In this document: piece after piece, positions 11,901-24,596 of the stretch
Layout of the letters: each line of letters opens with the position of its first letter
Numbering within the stretch: position 1 is the stretch's first letter
Source of the DNA: Paracentrotus lividus
Lineage: Eukaryota > Echinodermata > Echinoidea > Camarodonta > Echinidae
Assembly: GCA_940671915.1 (NCBI GenBank)
Contig: CALNVZ010000218.1
Location: 495,345-559,344, forward strand
DNA length: 64,000 bases
Direction of reading: 5' to 3'
Translations under genes and position numbers: made by a program
The notes under the pieces: model-generated
Told to the model about the DNA's origin: nothing
The model's database searches: none
What the model saw: the letters and a program-made list of their open reading frames with translations, nothing else

Positions 11901-12045
11901 TCAAAGTAAATTGAGATGCGCCAGTGATGCCCTCCTCTTATCTCCAGTTTATTTTTATGTGGGTAGACGGATAGACCATTAGGAATGTTAAAACATTAAC
12001 GTGCTTAATTGAGGGGTCAATATATATCTTTCACTGTTACACATC
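11901..12045 (+). repeat. Continuation of the ~230-bp repeat block
   Basis: Resumes the 7.6-8.15 kb repeat unit (TGCGCCAGTGATGCCCTCCTC, GGGGTCAATA) immediately after the hAT-like insertion. Confidence 0.65.
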
Positions 12046-13420
12046 AGAGTGAATGGGGATTAACTTTATTGTTGAACGTTGAAGGTGAAGCTGAAGTTTT
12101 AAATGCGGAATATCTTTTCGGATCTTCGTAACTATTATTTCCCACTTGTTTTCATTTTATTATTATTAATCAAGACAGGTAGACCCACACAAGCAACTGA
12201 ACCATCTGGGACTAATGACAAGACTCAGTAAGAAAACTTTCAGAAAACAAACTTAATTTTTCACTTTTTAAAATAACATTTTCACTTATCTTTCTTCAAT
12301 AACTAAGTGTTTGGATGTTCCTTTCACTATCCCAGATGTTTTAAGTTTTTTGTTTTTTCTTCTTGGATGAAAAATTATTTTTTAAAGTCTATTTTCTGAA
12401 AATTTCCCCGCACGTTTTTGGGCGGGAGAGGGCAAAATATTCAGCGATGTTTTAATTTTTTTTTTCATGATTTTGATTTGAAATTTTTCTTAAACCTATT
12501 CACTGTGTCTTATAATGACATAGACATATACTACTACTATTTTGGAGCTGAAAGTTATTGCAAAAAGGAGAAAAACCTTAGATAAAACAACATTGACAAC
12601 GTTGCAAATTTTTTTCCCAAATATGGCAGTTTGGTCCACGAGGTCAATACTAAAGTATTGACATCGTATCATGAGTGGGTAGACCCTGCGGAATATTAAT
12701 ACCTTTAAGCGCCGATTTCAGAGGTTAATATAATTATTATATATTTTTTCATAATATTATAACACATCATAGTAATTTGTTTTAGAGACATGATACGCGA
12801 CAAACCAGGATGAACTGTACTTTTCATTCCCTATTTTCCTAAGTACTACATTTATTTCATTAACCTATTTGTAAGTCAAATTAAAACGAATAGTTTATTT
12901 GTATATTCCTATAAAGATAAATCTTCAGCTTATGATATACATGGTAATTTTATTGAACAGTTCTAATGTGATGGATGTATTTAAACATATAATTCGAATT
13001 ACAGTATATAGAATAGAGCGGAATTGAATATAAATGACAATTATTTAAACAAACTCCACATGGACTGCAGAAAGTCGGTACCTCTTTACAAAATTTATCT
13101 TGAGCCTTATACATTCTATTAACAAATTGTCATCACAGAAAACAAATAACCTAGCTAGCTTTGTGGAAATAGATAATCATCCACTAATCTTTAAACATTA
13201 ATATAACTTCCTGTATCTAACAATGGGAACGTGGGAAAGAAGAGTACCTAAAAACTGCTATGTGCTTCCTTAACCGACCATGAGGAATTGCCCGTCGTGC
13301 CAACATGGTTTCAATTTACTCCTCAGTGAGTTCACCGTGAATAGTAATCCAATCTCCTCAAATCTCCCTCTATACCACCATCGCATTCACTTGTATGCAC
13401 ATCTTAAATCAACTCTAGTG
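12046..13420. other. Intergenic AT-rich sequence
   Basis: No gene recognised. A weak copy of the 230-bp repeat unit may lie near 12,660-12,770. Confidence 0.5.
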
Positions 13421-13656
13421 CCTTGTAACACAAACAATCACGATCGATAAAAAGTTACGATGGATTTTTTTTTTCTCGGTAGCTTCATCATGGACAAGGT
13501 GCTCCAAAGTTGATGATCTTAATCCTAACCCTAGACCTTACCCTAATCTTAAGCATATCCTAATCTTAATCCATGGCTGAACATGCACTCCCAATGAGGC
13601 TACAGAGAAAAAATTGGTGGTAACTTTTTATCGATCATAAGACTTTGTGTAACAGG
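13421..13656. mobile_element. MITE, ~235 bp
   Basis: Terminal inverted repeats of about 60 bp: TTGTAACACAAA...GATCGATAAAAAGTTAC at the left, and the complement GTAACTTTTTATCGATC...TTTGTGTAACA at the right. The interior includes CCTAACCCTAGACC-like runs, too irregular to be telomeric. Confidence 0.75.
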
Positions 13657-14410
13657 GTATAGGTGTCCATATACAAGACTTGATTGTTTGATTATAGTCC
13701 GCACAATCTCTAATCAAATAACCGTAGTCCCTAGCGAGTTAGGCCGATAAAAACCCTCCTATTCAGATAGTTTGTTCCCGACGAATATCTAGGGCGGTAA
13801 GGGGCTTAATCTTTCGTCATCTGTACGGGCCCAGACATCCCATGAGCTACCCGCCTCGCGTCCCCGTCTCGGCTTTCTGTTCAAGAATGAAGTCATTTAT
13901 AGGGTGTTCGTAACCTACACTGTATACGCCCACAATCAACGAGGAAATCTTTAATTAAAAAGAGGAGGAGGCATTTTTGTCACGTGAGATGTGAGGGATG
14001 ACATTTGATCATTCCAATAAATCTCCTATCACAGAGAAGGAAAAAAATACTGTAACGAGGCAACGGGACACAGTCATGGCGCCTTATCAAACTCTCCTTT
14101 TTTTATTGAAGCCGTTTTAAAATTAAATTATCGCTTTAATGAAATTTAAAGAGTCAAAGACGATTTAAAATGGTTTATTAAATGGCTGATAAAATGTGGG
14201 TTGATCAACATGTTTACATGTTGAAATGGGGCGCCAGGAGTGTAATGTACGCATTTATTGTTGACCCAGTTCTATTGAACCATTGGCGCGCCCGGAATGT
14301 AACATACGCGGGTATTGTATCACATTGTTGACGCTTCCTGCGTAAACAGGTGGTTTATGCGGATTGGAATGTGCGCGTTTATTTCTGCAACGCTTACAAA
14401 CAGCGGATGA
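13657..14410. other. Intergenic, nothing recognised
   Basis: No supported feature was recognised. Confidence 0.5.
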
Positions 14411-14414
14411 TAAT

Positions 14415-15774
14415 GGGCAAGTCCAAGATAATGTCCCCTGAAAAGACAAAATTTCATCTGTGTCTTATGAAGAAGTTTTTGGTAGGGTATGAAAGCCCAA
14501 ATGTCAAACCTCAGAATTTCATTAAGAAAAATTTGTTAATATGCAAATTTATGCAAATTTGGGGCATCTAATTTGCATAATTGGTAAACAGAGCGTTACG
14601 TATGGGACATTTATAAAAATTCATAGAAAATCAAAACAAAATTGGTGAGATTCAATCATGGGTGGGACATGGACCCCTTATCATTCAATTTTTTTTTGTA
14701 AAAAAAAATTGGCGAAATCTAATTAAATATGCAAATTAGCTCGTGTCCAAGCATGAAATGTCCCATACGTAACAAATTGAGGACATTTTGTTAAGTTATT
14801 TCCCAGAATATAACACTTGAATTGTTGCAACTCTGGGAAGTTCTAATTTATTCAGTGGGACAGTATAATACCATTTTAAGTTTTGAAAATTTAATTAACT
14901 TTTTAAGTTATAGTTAATTAAAATATTGTTACGTATGGGAAAATGTGTTACGTATGGGACATTTGTACACAATGTCAATGGGGAAGTTTGTGTACAAAGT
15001 GAATGGAGAAAAAAAAAATTAAGAGTGCTCCAAAAAGTGATTTATTCACATTTCCTGGAGTTTATAGAGTTTGCTTTTCAATGATACTTGGTCCATGAAA
15101 ACAATTAAACCAAAAAATTTGGCAATAATCGAGAAATATGCAAAAATAAAAAACAATAGAATACATAAGAAATTCACAAAACAATGAAAAACATCAGAAT
15201 GAATAGTGGGAATTGTCAATTTCTTTAAAAATCCTATTGAATATGTTTCAATACAACATTTTAAAAGAAAAAAAATATTTTGCCTTTTCCATATTTGAAA
15301 AAAAATTTGATTTGATAAATTATGGATCAAATTGTGTGCATTCTCTATGGGGACAAATTGTCCCATACGTAACTGTCCCATACGTAACACGTCCTCTCCG
15401 ACTTTAACAAAGGCTTACAAAAAAAGTGACAATCATTATGACTCCAAACTTGACAGAAGTAAACTAGAGGATTGGACCTTTCATCACACCAAACTTCAAT
15501 ACATCAGTGGAAATACTTTCAGAGAGTTTTGGAGTTGAAAATTTTTCTTAAAAAACTTGAATTCCTCTGGTCCCATACGTAACGCACTACATTTCATGCT
15601 ATTGCATGAAAGGTCAAAGGTCATATGTCGTCATCTCCCATCAGTGTGTTACTCTCTTATACCTATCATGAGGATGAGAAAAAATAATGCCCTTAACCTT
15701 CAAAAAGATTTTATAGAGGGTAAAAGGCTCTAAAATGTCCCATACGTAACATGCGCGTTATCTTGGACTTGCCC
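14415..15774. mobile_element. 1.36-kb element with eight GTTACGTATGGGACA motifs
   Basis: GGGCAAGTCCAAGATAA at 14,415 is mirrored by TTATCTTGGACTTGCCC ending at 15,774. TAAT flanks both ends (14,411-14,414 and 15,775-15,778), consistent with a target duplication. The 15-bp motif GTTACGTATGGGACA is forward at 14,595, 14,928 and 14,947, and reverse at 14,759, 15,359, 15,374, 15,571 and 15,736 (the 14,928 and 15,571 copies are 13 bp long). No transposase is present. Confidence 0.8.
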
Positions 15775-15778
15775 TAAT

Positions 15779-16973
15779 GCATCATTCTTCGTCGTGGTTT
15801 GCTTGTGATAGGACACTTATATGTTTGAGTGAAAAATTTGCCCACCACCTCCCCATTATCTCCAACCTTAAAATGAGTTTTCTTGTGTGATGGTTAAAGC
15901 AAGAAGTGGTTGGTGGCTATATATGCACATACAGAAATAAAGGATTAATGTGAAGTAGCGGATGTCCGCGAAATATTTGACGTTGGTATTGGAGAGTTGG
16001 GTGCAGGAGGTGTCGTAGTTGAATTATTTAACCACGCTGAGGTCGTGGGTTTGGTATTTGGTATAGCATGTGATTATGTTCTTTGAGTACAGATAATTTA
16101 GCTTCAAAGAGTTACCACCTTGCCAAGGTGCTACAATTAATATTTCGTAGCATGCGGAAGCTAACTAATGTGTTGATTATGGGTCTATTCGAAGACCAGA
16201 TTTTTAATTCTCTCAGGAGTGGAAATATGCACTGTAAGTGCGGGATGGCAGTTGAATGTATGAACGGGATAGTTATGTACCATATACACTGTAATCGCTT
16301 TGATAATGATTGGCACATGAGTCATTGTCCAATGCAAAACTCTAGCTACTATGCTAGGGGTGGTATGGATAGAAAAAGAGATATCTTGTATTGGGTTTAT
16401 TTTGCGTTATTACACATTGGTAATGAAAGCAAATATACATTGTGTTTTCAACAGACCAGACCAAAGTTTTTGCAGATATAATATATATCATGGAACGATG
16501 CAATAATAAGTATTGAGTACTAACACGATCACTTTTGTATGCGATTCACATAGCGGTCTCGATATAAAGCCTTACTACTTACATTGTGATATGGAATTGA
16601 AGTTAATAATAAGTATTGTATTTCTATTATACCATTAGTTGTAATGGAAAGTGATAAGCTATTCCGTCGATATAAATTTTAATAGGAAATAAATGGAATT
16701 TAAGGGCTGGGTTGGATGTTAGCCAAGGGTATTTTGCAAACTTTGGAGCCTCTGTCGGTCCAAGGCTGGTTTTTTTGAACCCCGGGAGGGCTGGGTTAGG
16801 GAAATAGATCCGATAATGCTTTTCGGACTGGGAACGGGCGCACAAATGATTTTTGGTATAAAAATAATGCTAATTTATACTCATGGCTACCTTCTCATAA
16901 TTGTGGAGAGTTTCAATGTTATCCTCATCTTGTCTTACGTACGAAAAATTCGTGCTAGTAAGAGCTCCAGTTC

Positions 16974-17009
<36 letters not shown>

Positions 17010-17475
17010 AATGACTGGTTTGTACTGGGTGTAAAAGGCTAAAAGGCTTGTTTTATGCCTTGATAAATATTCATGGTTGAGTGACGGGAGTCAACCGTGT
17101 CTTGTTTGATTAATTGTCTCGGTTTGGCCATATGGGATAATTATGAGCAATAAAATATGAGCATTATGCAATAGAGACGATAGATAATCAGTACATGAAA
17201 ATAATACTGATATGTGATCCTTTGATGGATATGATTTTAAATTGAACTCAGTGTGGTCAAATTAATTGGCAAAGTCACACACTGATTTATATATTAACGT
17301 CGTGCACAAAGTGTGATAGGGGAATTCCGAAAATTGGTTGGTTTACCCCCGTTTAGATGGACCGTGTAATATGTACATGTACGCTGAAATAAATGCGTGG
17401 TTTCAGAGTACAAGCTGTGGAATAATGGCATGTCGTGTTCAAGTCTAGTGATCACTTTGTCATCTGATAATTTTG
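15779..17475. other. Intergenic, no supported gene
   Basis: Open frames up to about 130 codons exist (16,083-16,481) but show no family resemblance and overlap open frames on the other strand. A poly-A run occupies 16,977-17,006. Confidence 0.5.
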
Positions 17476-17477
17476 AC

Positions 17478-18150
17478 CCCACTCGATTTTAACAGGCGAG
17501 GGGGTGCCATATATATATATATGAGTTGAATTTTTCGCATGTCAATATAGGTTTCCGGCCAATTCGATTTGAATGCGGGCGGAGCCTATTGTACCTACAT
17601 ATTAATCTCAAACTCTGTAAACCGGAAGTAAATTAGGGTGTCACAGTTTTAATGTACGCATCACCTGATCTTACAGGCGGCGAGGCTGGTATATGGTTTA
17701 TGATGATTTGATGTAATGTGTTATATCTTTCTGTGTTATTGCAGGGTATACTATGTATAGGCCTCACTCGATTTCAGAGGCGGGGAGGTCGATACATTAT
17801 AGATTTATGTCTCACTCGATTTCAAGAGGCGGGGAGACGGTATAATATGCTAGTAATACGTTTTGGCCTGACTCGATTTCAGAGGCGGGCAGGCTGGTAA
17901 CATGGTTTTATGTCTCACTCGATATCATAAGGCGGGGGGATGGTATAATGTTAACGTAAATAAATTATCCTTGGCAATAACACATACATGAAATGAAATT
18001 GAATGATATACATTTAGGCCTTACTCGATTGCATAGGCGGCTCGGGAGGTTTCTGTTATCTGTTTACGATGCGAAATGTTGTAATGATATAGTATTGGCG
18101 TACCTAGTGTAACCAGCCAGCCTATCGATTCGCCACAGGCCAGGGAGGTC
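17478..18150 (+). repeat. Degenerate array of a ~30-bp CTCACTCGATTTCA..AGGCGGGGAGG motif
   Basis: Nine diverged copies begin near 17,480, 17,562, 17,661, 17,763, 17,811, 17,868, 17,914, 18,019 and 18,121. Each has a conserved TCGATTT half and a G-rich AGGCGGGGAGG half, separated by 45-100 bp of less conserved AT-rich sequence. There is no coding consistency between copies. Confidence 0.7.
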
Positions 18151-20020
18151 TGATTCTGTGAGATGTATACTTATGATATTATCATTATACACTTTGTTCT
18201 GACACTCAAAATGATACCAGGGAAAAGATAAGCGTCCAATCTCTACAGTACCGCAGTTCAATAAAGCCACGACATAACCGCAAATACTGTGTTTGTTATT
18301 TTGTCAGCCTGGAATAATCGCTTTTATCGCTATTCCAGGATACATCTTATAGTTATTTGGTAGAACTGATATTTATATTTGTGTTTCTGACCAAAACCAA
18401 GTGACTATGAATAATGAATCTAAATTTCCCCTTAAATTATTCCCCTCAATAGGGTGAATCCATGATTCCGAATTTCTACGAGATCGAAAAGCCCACAAGG
18501 CTGATTCTCCCCTAAGATTTGAACATGCCCCTGTAAGGTCTACAGGCCGGTTCACATATTTTGGGCTTGAAGACCTTCGGCCTCACTGATCTTCGGTCAC
18601 CTTGCCGTCGATACCGAGGTCGTTTGTGGACTTTCTTTCAACTCAATTTAGGACCAAATGCTAGATTTACCGTTAAATAAAGAATCACTCTCCATGGTCA
18701 TATGATCTACCGTAGATGTGAACCTACTATACAGTGCCAAACGGCTTTAGTGAGTCATAGCACCTGAACACTAAATGAAGAAGAAAAAGACCCCCGCTTT
18801 TTGAGGACTATTTATGACAATGGATGGAAGGTCCATTGAGTGCAATTCACGATACATCTTTCAACATGTTCAATGCGAGGAAATCTGAAAGAGCAATTTT
18901 CATTGGTTGCTTGAGGATTTAAAACCCATTCACAATTATTACGATTGTATCCAGGGCACCAGTATCATGAGATAGATTAGCTTATAAAGCGTCTACCGAA
19001 ATTTATACCCCCACATGTCACTTTTTCTACTCTTCGTCCTTGTCTTTTTATCTTTCTCTTTCTGCCTGTCAACCTCTATCCGTTTGTCTCTTCCTCTCTG
19101 TATACCTGTGTATCTGTCTGTCAGTCTGTATTTTCTCACTCGCTGGACGTCTCTCTCCGATTTTCCTTGTATGTTTATATCTGTTTGTCTGCATTTTCAT
19201 TTACCTGTCTGTCTCTGTCCTCCTTTCTATTTCTTCCTCTCAAAATGTCACTCCAAAATAACGTCTAAAGTCTTCTCTCTTTTGGTTTGTAAGATGAAGC
19301 GAACTCAAGTAGGATGCAAAATGAAAACAGGGAGATTTGAGTAACATTTCCCTCATGAACAGAAGCATTGCAGTTCCTTCTTGAATTATTTTTATCTGCT
19401 CCAGTTTGCATCACTCACTATCATCATTTCATCTGTACCTTCCTGGCTGTCAGTAGGTAACTTGACCTTTGACCTGCACTCATCTCACTTTCAGACGGAG
19501 TGGGTCACGTGGTCATTTAGTTAAGTGTCTTCTTCCAAGAGCACACATCCTTGAGTACACATAATCACAGTTCCTATGCTGATGTCGGACCATCTGGAAT
19601 AAATTACCAAAAGCAATAATGATCCCGGTCTCTTAAAGCTTCATGAGATTGTAAGAGAGATTGCGTCGAGTGCTCAGTACACATATTATAGTAGTCTGTT
19701 TGATTACGTTAGCACCACATGTTAATATCGGTGTAATGTTATCGGGAGTCCGCTGAGAACTTACTGACCATAAGGTTGCTGCGTCTCTCTTTAGTGATAG
19801 GAGAATTTTGTTTAAAAGGAATTCCATTTTACATGTTATAAAGGTAGGGCCTACATTTTAGACATATTGTCTAAGTGATTTTTATACATTCCACTGAATA
19901 TCCCAAATAGTTGAATATTAAAAAACCTGTAGAGTATACCTCCAATGATTTTCGTAGTACTTCAATTCTATGTGAAGACTTTAGGTACCTAAAGTTGCCT
20001 TTTAACTTGGGGGTAATAAT
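18151..20020. other. Intergenic sequence with a pyrimidine-rich tract
   Basis: 19,015-19,260 is a T/C-rich degenerate simple repeat that creates artefactual hydrophobic reading frames. Nothing else was recognised. Confidence 0.5.
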
Positions 20021-20024
20021 AACA

Positions 20025-20100
20025 TATCATGTTGTACTGGGCCCGCTCGCTCGGAGAACAGTTTTCAAAACTGAAATGGCTACCCTGGGTAAATAAAACA
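20025..20100 (+). mobile_element. SINE 3' fragment with ATT tail
   Basis: GAAATGGCTACCCTGGGTAAATAAA followed directly by a long ATT repeat resembles the 3' end of a SINE whose tail expanded into a microsatellite. The 5' part is missing. Confidence 0.5.
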
Positions 20101-20325
<225 letters not shown>

Positions 20326-20845
20326 TCTCTTTTTTTGCTGTTCACTTTCTTCAATAACAGCACATGTAGATTGTCCTAAAACTAGTTTAGCTGAAAGTAA
20401 ACTGGAACATCTAGATACATGTTACACTTTCAAGACTGCACGTGTGAGCTACTCCACTTTAACTTTACCCCAATGGCCTAGTCCATTAAGGAATTGATAC
20501 CAAGATTCCAATGCAATAATAAACGGGTTTGTAAGAGAATAATAAATCGAAAGTCGCTTTAAAAATTGGGGGGGGGGAGTCAACAGTCGATATGGTCCAA
20601 AATGCTTGAACTAAGTATGAAATTACACGACGCACTGGACCTCCGACGTGAACACTTGTCCCGGCGATAATTGCTCCGCTGGAAATCTCGAACATTAATC
20701 AAATGACTAACTGAAAACATGACGTAAAAACAAAACCTTACATCTAACTTTTACCCTAACCGTATGTTCTGAAACTAGAGAAAGCCTGGAGGAATAATGT
20801 TGTGCTATTGTCGCCTGAGCAAATGTCGTTTCATCGACGACAGAA
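20326..20845. other. Intergenic, nothing recognised
   Basis: No supported feature; a short poly-G run lies near 20,569. Confidence 0.5.
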
Positions 20846-21932
20846 TATAAACCCCTAACAAAAAGTTTCGCAAATCGACTTTGGGCAATGATAACTTTCC
20901 AGGTATGCTTTAGTTATTCCTGATATTCATACTATTGGAAAAATAATCATTCCCATTTTATTGATATCCTATTTGTAATGATTGTGTCATGCTTAAATGC
21001 ACAAAATATCAGAATATGGAGAAAAGTAAAAAGTCAAATGTTGCAAAATGCATTTTTTATTGATCAAATTGAATTCTGAATCCCGACTTTAGGCCCTCGT
21101 AACTTTTGGGGTATTTTCTAATTTTTATTGAATTTTATACCATTTTCAATTCAAGCTCATTTATTCCACTTTTTGATGATACCCTAATTGTAACAATATT
21201 GTTGTTCTTGTATGCACAGATCTTAGGACAAGTCAGAAGTCAAATGTTGCAAATTGAATGCCTATTGTGAGTGTTATTGGCTGTTGCGAGTTACTGAATT
21301 TGAGCAATAACAATGCATTTTGCAACTTTTCACTTTTTACTTTGCTATATATTCATAAATTATGTGCATTCAGACATGATGTTACCATTGCAAATAGGGT
21401 ATCAATAAAAATAAGAATAAATGAACCTTCCAATGCTATAAAGATTTATAATGATAAAAACCCACATTAAAATGTATCAAGGTTCAAAGTTGAGTTACAG
21501 AATATTCAAACTGAATATTATCTTTCGCTTTGCCTTGCATTCAGGGGGTATTCAGGTGTTCTGTAGACCCGGGCATGACATCACCATGACAAATTAGGTA
21601 TCAATAAAAAGAGGAATATAAACTGAACTTGACAATGATTAAAATTCAATAAAAATTACAAATTACTACAAAAGTTATTAGGGTCTAAAATCGAGTTGCG
21701 AAACTTCAATGAGTTCATTAAAAGTGCATTTTACAACATTTGACTTTTTATTTTTCTCCATATTCTGATATTTTGTGCATTAAAGCACGACACAATCATT
21801 ACAAATAGGATATCAATAAAAAGGTGAATAAATTATCTTTCAAATGGTATGAATATCAGGAATAACTAAACCGCACCTCAAAAGTTACCATGGCCCAAAG
21901 TCGATTTGCGAAACTTCTTGGGAGGGGTTTAT
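20846..21932. mobile_element. 1.1-kb inverted-arm element
   Basis: The left end AAACCCCT...AGTTTCGCAAATCGACTTT is mirrored at the right by AAAGTCGATTTGCGAAACTT...AGGGGTTT. The arms match for over 200 bp, and each also contains diverged inverted subunits (AAGTCAAATGTTGCAAA blocks near 21,030 and 21,240, inverted near 21,740). No coding capacity. Confidence 0.75.
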
Positions 21933-21993
21933 TTGACTTCCTGCAAAGTATCGACCTGATACGTGTGAAGTCAATAATAAGTGGGTTACAGAG

Positions 21994-22265
21994 AGGATGG
22001 TAACTAAAAGTAGAATTCAACACCGCGTTCTCTATGTCATATCACACATACTTGAAGAGTAAAGAGGTGGAATCTAAAACCTACATCAAGAGGTGGTGTG
22101 TAAGCATGCTACACTGGTTAGACTACACTTAAGATGAGGATACAAATACAGCTAGGTTGACGGAGAGGAAGGAAGGATTGCAACAAGGATAGGTTCAAAT
22201 TGCATAATCGAACAGACAGCCATGACAACGGACCTGTATAACTCGCAAAGCTACACGTCTTATTT
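21994..22265 (+). repeat. Direct duplication A, copy 1
   Basis: Collinear with 22,376-22,650 (shared ATGGTAACTAAAAG, ACTACACTTAAGA.GAGGATAC, TCGAACAGACA). Confidence 0.85.
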
Positions 22266-22375
22266 CAACACTTTGTGGCCTCTGTTCAATTCAATTTATT
22301 AAAACCAACAATAACTACATACTTATTGTAACATTACAAGGTAAAACGAGATGAATTAAAATAGTAATGGGTTTT

Positions 22376-22650
22376 TAGGAGAATGGTAACTAAAAGCAGA
22401 ATTCAACACTGCGTTCGCCATGTCATATCATACATACTTGAGTTCAAAGAGGTGGAATATAAAACCAACATCAAGGGGTGGTCTGTAAGCTGCTACACTG
22501 GTTTGACTACACTTAAGAAGAGGATACAAATACAGCTAGGATGACGGAAAGGAAGGAAAAATATTGTAACAAGGAAGGTTCCAATTACATCATCGAACAG
22601 ACAATCATGGCAACTGACCTGTATAACTTGCCTATATAGTTACACTTATA
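22376..22650 (+). repeat. Direct duplication A, copy 2
   Basis: Second copy of 21,994-22,265, with about 10-15% visible substitutions and small indels. Confidence 0.85.
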
Positions 22651-22667
22651 TCGTCACTATGTCGCTC

Positions 22668-22855
22668 CTCTCGATCTGCATGTAACTGGTTCATATTTTG
22701 AGCAACCCTATAATAGTCCTGTTTTCTATTTACAATGATTTGCTAAGAAATTCCAAATTTTATTTTAAAAAATTAATAGAACTTGAGTTTAATTTCAAAA
22801 TATGGGATCCTCACGTACAATATTTCTTATTTGCTTTAAAAAAATGTAATATCCA
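22668..22855 (+). repeat. Direct duplication B, copy 1
   Basis: Matches 22,920-23,075 (CTCTCGATTTGC-like start, TTTTCTATTTACAATGATT, GAGTTT.ATTTC.AAAT). Confidence 0.75.
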
Positions 22856-22919
22856 AATTGCGATATATCTGGTACAATATCAACAACAACATTTCATACA
22901 AAATTGCGTCATTTTGAAG

Positions 22920-23075
22920 CCGCTCTCGATTTGCGTGTAACTCCACGTTTTGAGCAAAACTAATAATTTTCTATTTACAATGATTCAGTAAGGAATCTCA
23001 AACAGTTAAAATAAATAAAGTTTGAGTTTTATTTCGAAATGAGGAATCCACACGGTACATTATTCGTTATATACT
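22920..23075 (+). repeat. Direct duplication B, copy 2
   Basis: Second, slightly shorter copy of 22,668-22,855. Confidence 0.75.
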
Positions 23076-24425
23076 TGAGAGATTTATCTTAAATAAAATA
23101 TTTATCTCAAATAATCTGTCTCAAACATTTATCTCAAAGATTCATTTCAAATAACATATGTCAAATGTTTTTTTTTTTCTTCTTCAAAAAGCAAAATTGC
23201 GGTAATAATGGGAACGATAATTCATGCCAACCCTCCCATCGCTTATCTCAAGGGTGGAATTGAAAAGCACACGATATGAATTTTACATGCTTTGACTAAA
23301 ATGTAGGTCACTGCTTCGTCTTTATATTAAGTGATCTTGAAATCATCAATAAAATAATTCCCACAGATGCATCAAAGGGCGGGACGTCACCATACGGAGG
23401 TGTATGATGCTCAAATTTCAAAATGATTATAAAAAAGAACAAACCAATATCAAAGAAAATCCCTCAATGATAAGGGAAATATTTAGCCTTTATTTTGGTA
23501 TTTTACGCATGTTTTTGGAGCAAGCTGTTGCTCGATTGTTTGACAAATGTTGTAAATACCCACAACATTTTTTCAATGATCATGCAACTGAATATATGAA
23601 TATAAAAAGAGCCCAAGTCCATGAAAGTTCATTTCGAGTAAATCAAGAAAAACTGAATGATTTTTGTGTGTAGTCAATGAAGATTTGAGATTTAAAAAAA
23701 AAAAATCAATTTCAGGCATTTTGGGGCAGAATTCAGTGCTGTAAATTGTACATAAGATGGACTCATGTATGAGCAATAACCTCCCATGGTTAACTCAATT
23801 TGGCCAAGAGATGGACTTGGGCCTTTTTTATATTCATATACTCAACTCTCAAAATTATTTGGTCCTGTTTACCCTAATTAACATTATCTCTTCTCCACTA
23901 TTCAACTCCTATGTAAATGCAACGGTTTGGAATAATTGCAATAATAGAAATTGAAATGCAAATAACGCAAATGCTTAAAACAGCTGAACCAAATGACTTC
24001 TCACAAGAGAAAACATGAATAATAACATTTTGCTCCATTATTTCGTTTTAGGAATGCTTTCAAATCGATATATTTCTTTTTCTTGTTACAAGGCATTTGT
24101 TTCACCTGACTGAACTATTTGCGTTATTTGAGTTCTAATTATTCCGTTGTGTTATCATCTATGTCTATTTGTTTGCCTGAAATTTTTTTTCAACAATAAA
24201 GACATCAATCCAAAAGAGAAGGTTTATATTTTACTTTTCACTTAATTTTACCAGATGTTTAGGATCAATGTTGTTTTCTTAGCAGTCAAGCCTCCTATTC
24301 CAGATCATTTCCCCTGCTATTATATGGTATTAGCACGTCATTCATTCATTTGAAATCTTGTAAAAACATGGATTCTTTCTTTACAATTCTATCTTTGATT
24401 TCATTTTGTTCTTTGTCTCTTTCAG
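23076..24425. other. Intergenic or upstream intron with two short inverted repeats
   Basis: A 30-bp inverted repeat pairs 23,594-23,623 with 23,808-23,840 (around GCCCAAGTCCAT / ATGGACTTGGGC). A second pairs AAATAACGCAAAT (23,960) with ATTTGCGTTATTT (24,117). If exon 1 of the receptor lies upstream, this is part of intron 1. No signal-peptide exon was recognised here. Confidence 0.5.
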
Positions 24426-24596
24426 GTGGAATATTCAACCGTGATGGTACGAGTAGCAAAGAGGAATTGGCATTCAGGTTTGCGATTGAAAAATTAAACA
24501 CGAAGATTCGCAACGACCCATCGTTGAATATGAGTATGCTCACCTATGATGTACAACATGTACGGGGTAATGATACATTCGACGCTACAAAGAAAG
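24426..24596 (+). CDS. GRIK: Receptor exon 2 (start of amino-terminal domain)
   Basis: 171 bp, acceptor TTTCAG at 24,425, donor AAAG|GTTAGT. It begins with two bases of a split codon and ends with one. It encodes [20 protein letters not shown] and onward to [16 protein letters not shown], the classic first strand-helix-strand of the kainate receptor LIVBP-like domain (GGIF, LAF.FA, LTYD.Q). Upstream in-frame codons are intronic, not a start: the first ATG upstream (24,350) lacks a plausible cleavable signal separate from the polypyrimidine tract. Confidence 0.92.

Noticed and set aside
13510..13570. CCTAACCCTAGACC-like run as interstitial telomere
   Set aside because: Units vary in length and sequence, and it is the interior of a MITE.
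16083..16481. 132-codon open frame with several Cys and His
   Set aside because: The Cys/His spacing fits no zinc-finger pattern I know, and there is no support from neighbours or splice-like structure.
24350..24425. ATG at 24,350 as a start giving a hydrophobic signal peptide fused to exon 2
   Set aside because: The hydrophobic stretch is the polypyrimidine tract and acceptor (TTTCAG) translated. Family structure puts the signal peptide in a separate upstream exon. Not fully excluded.
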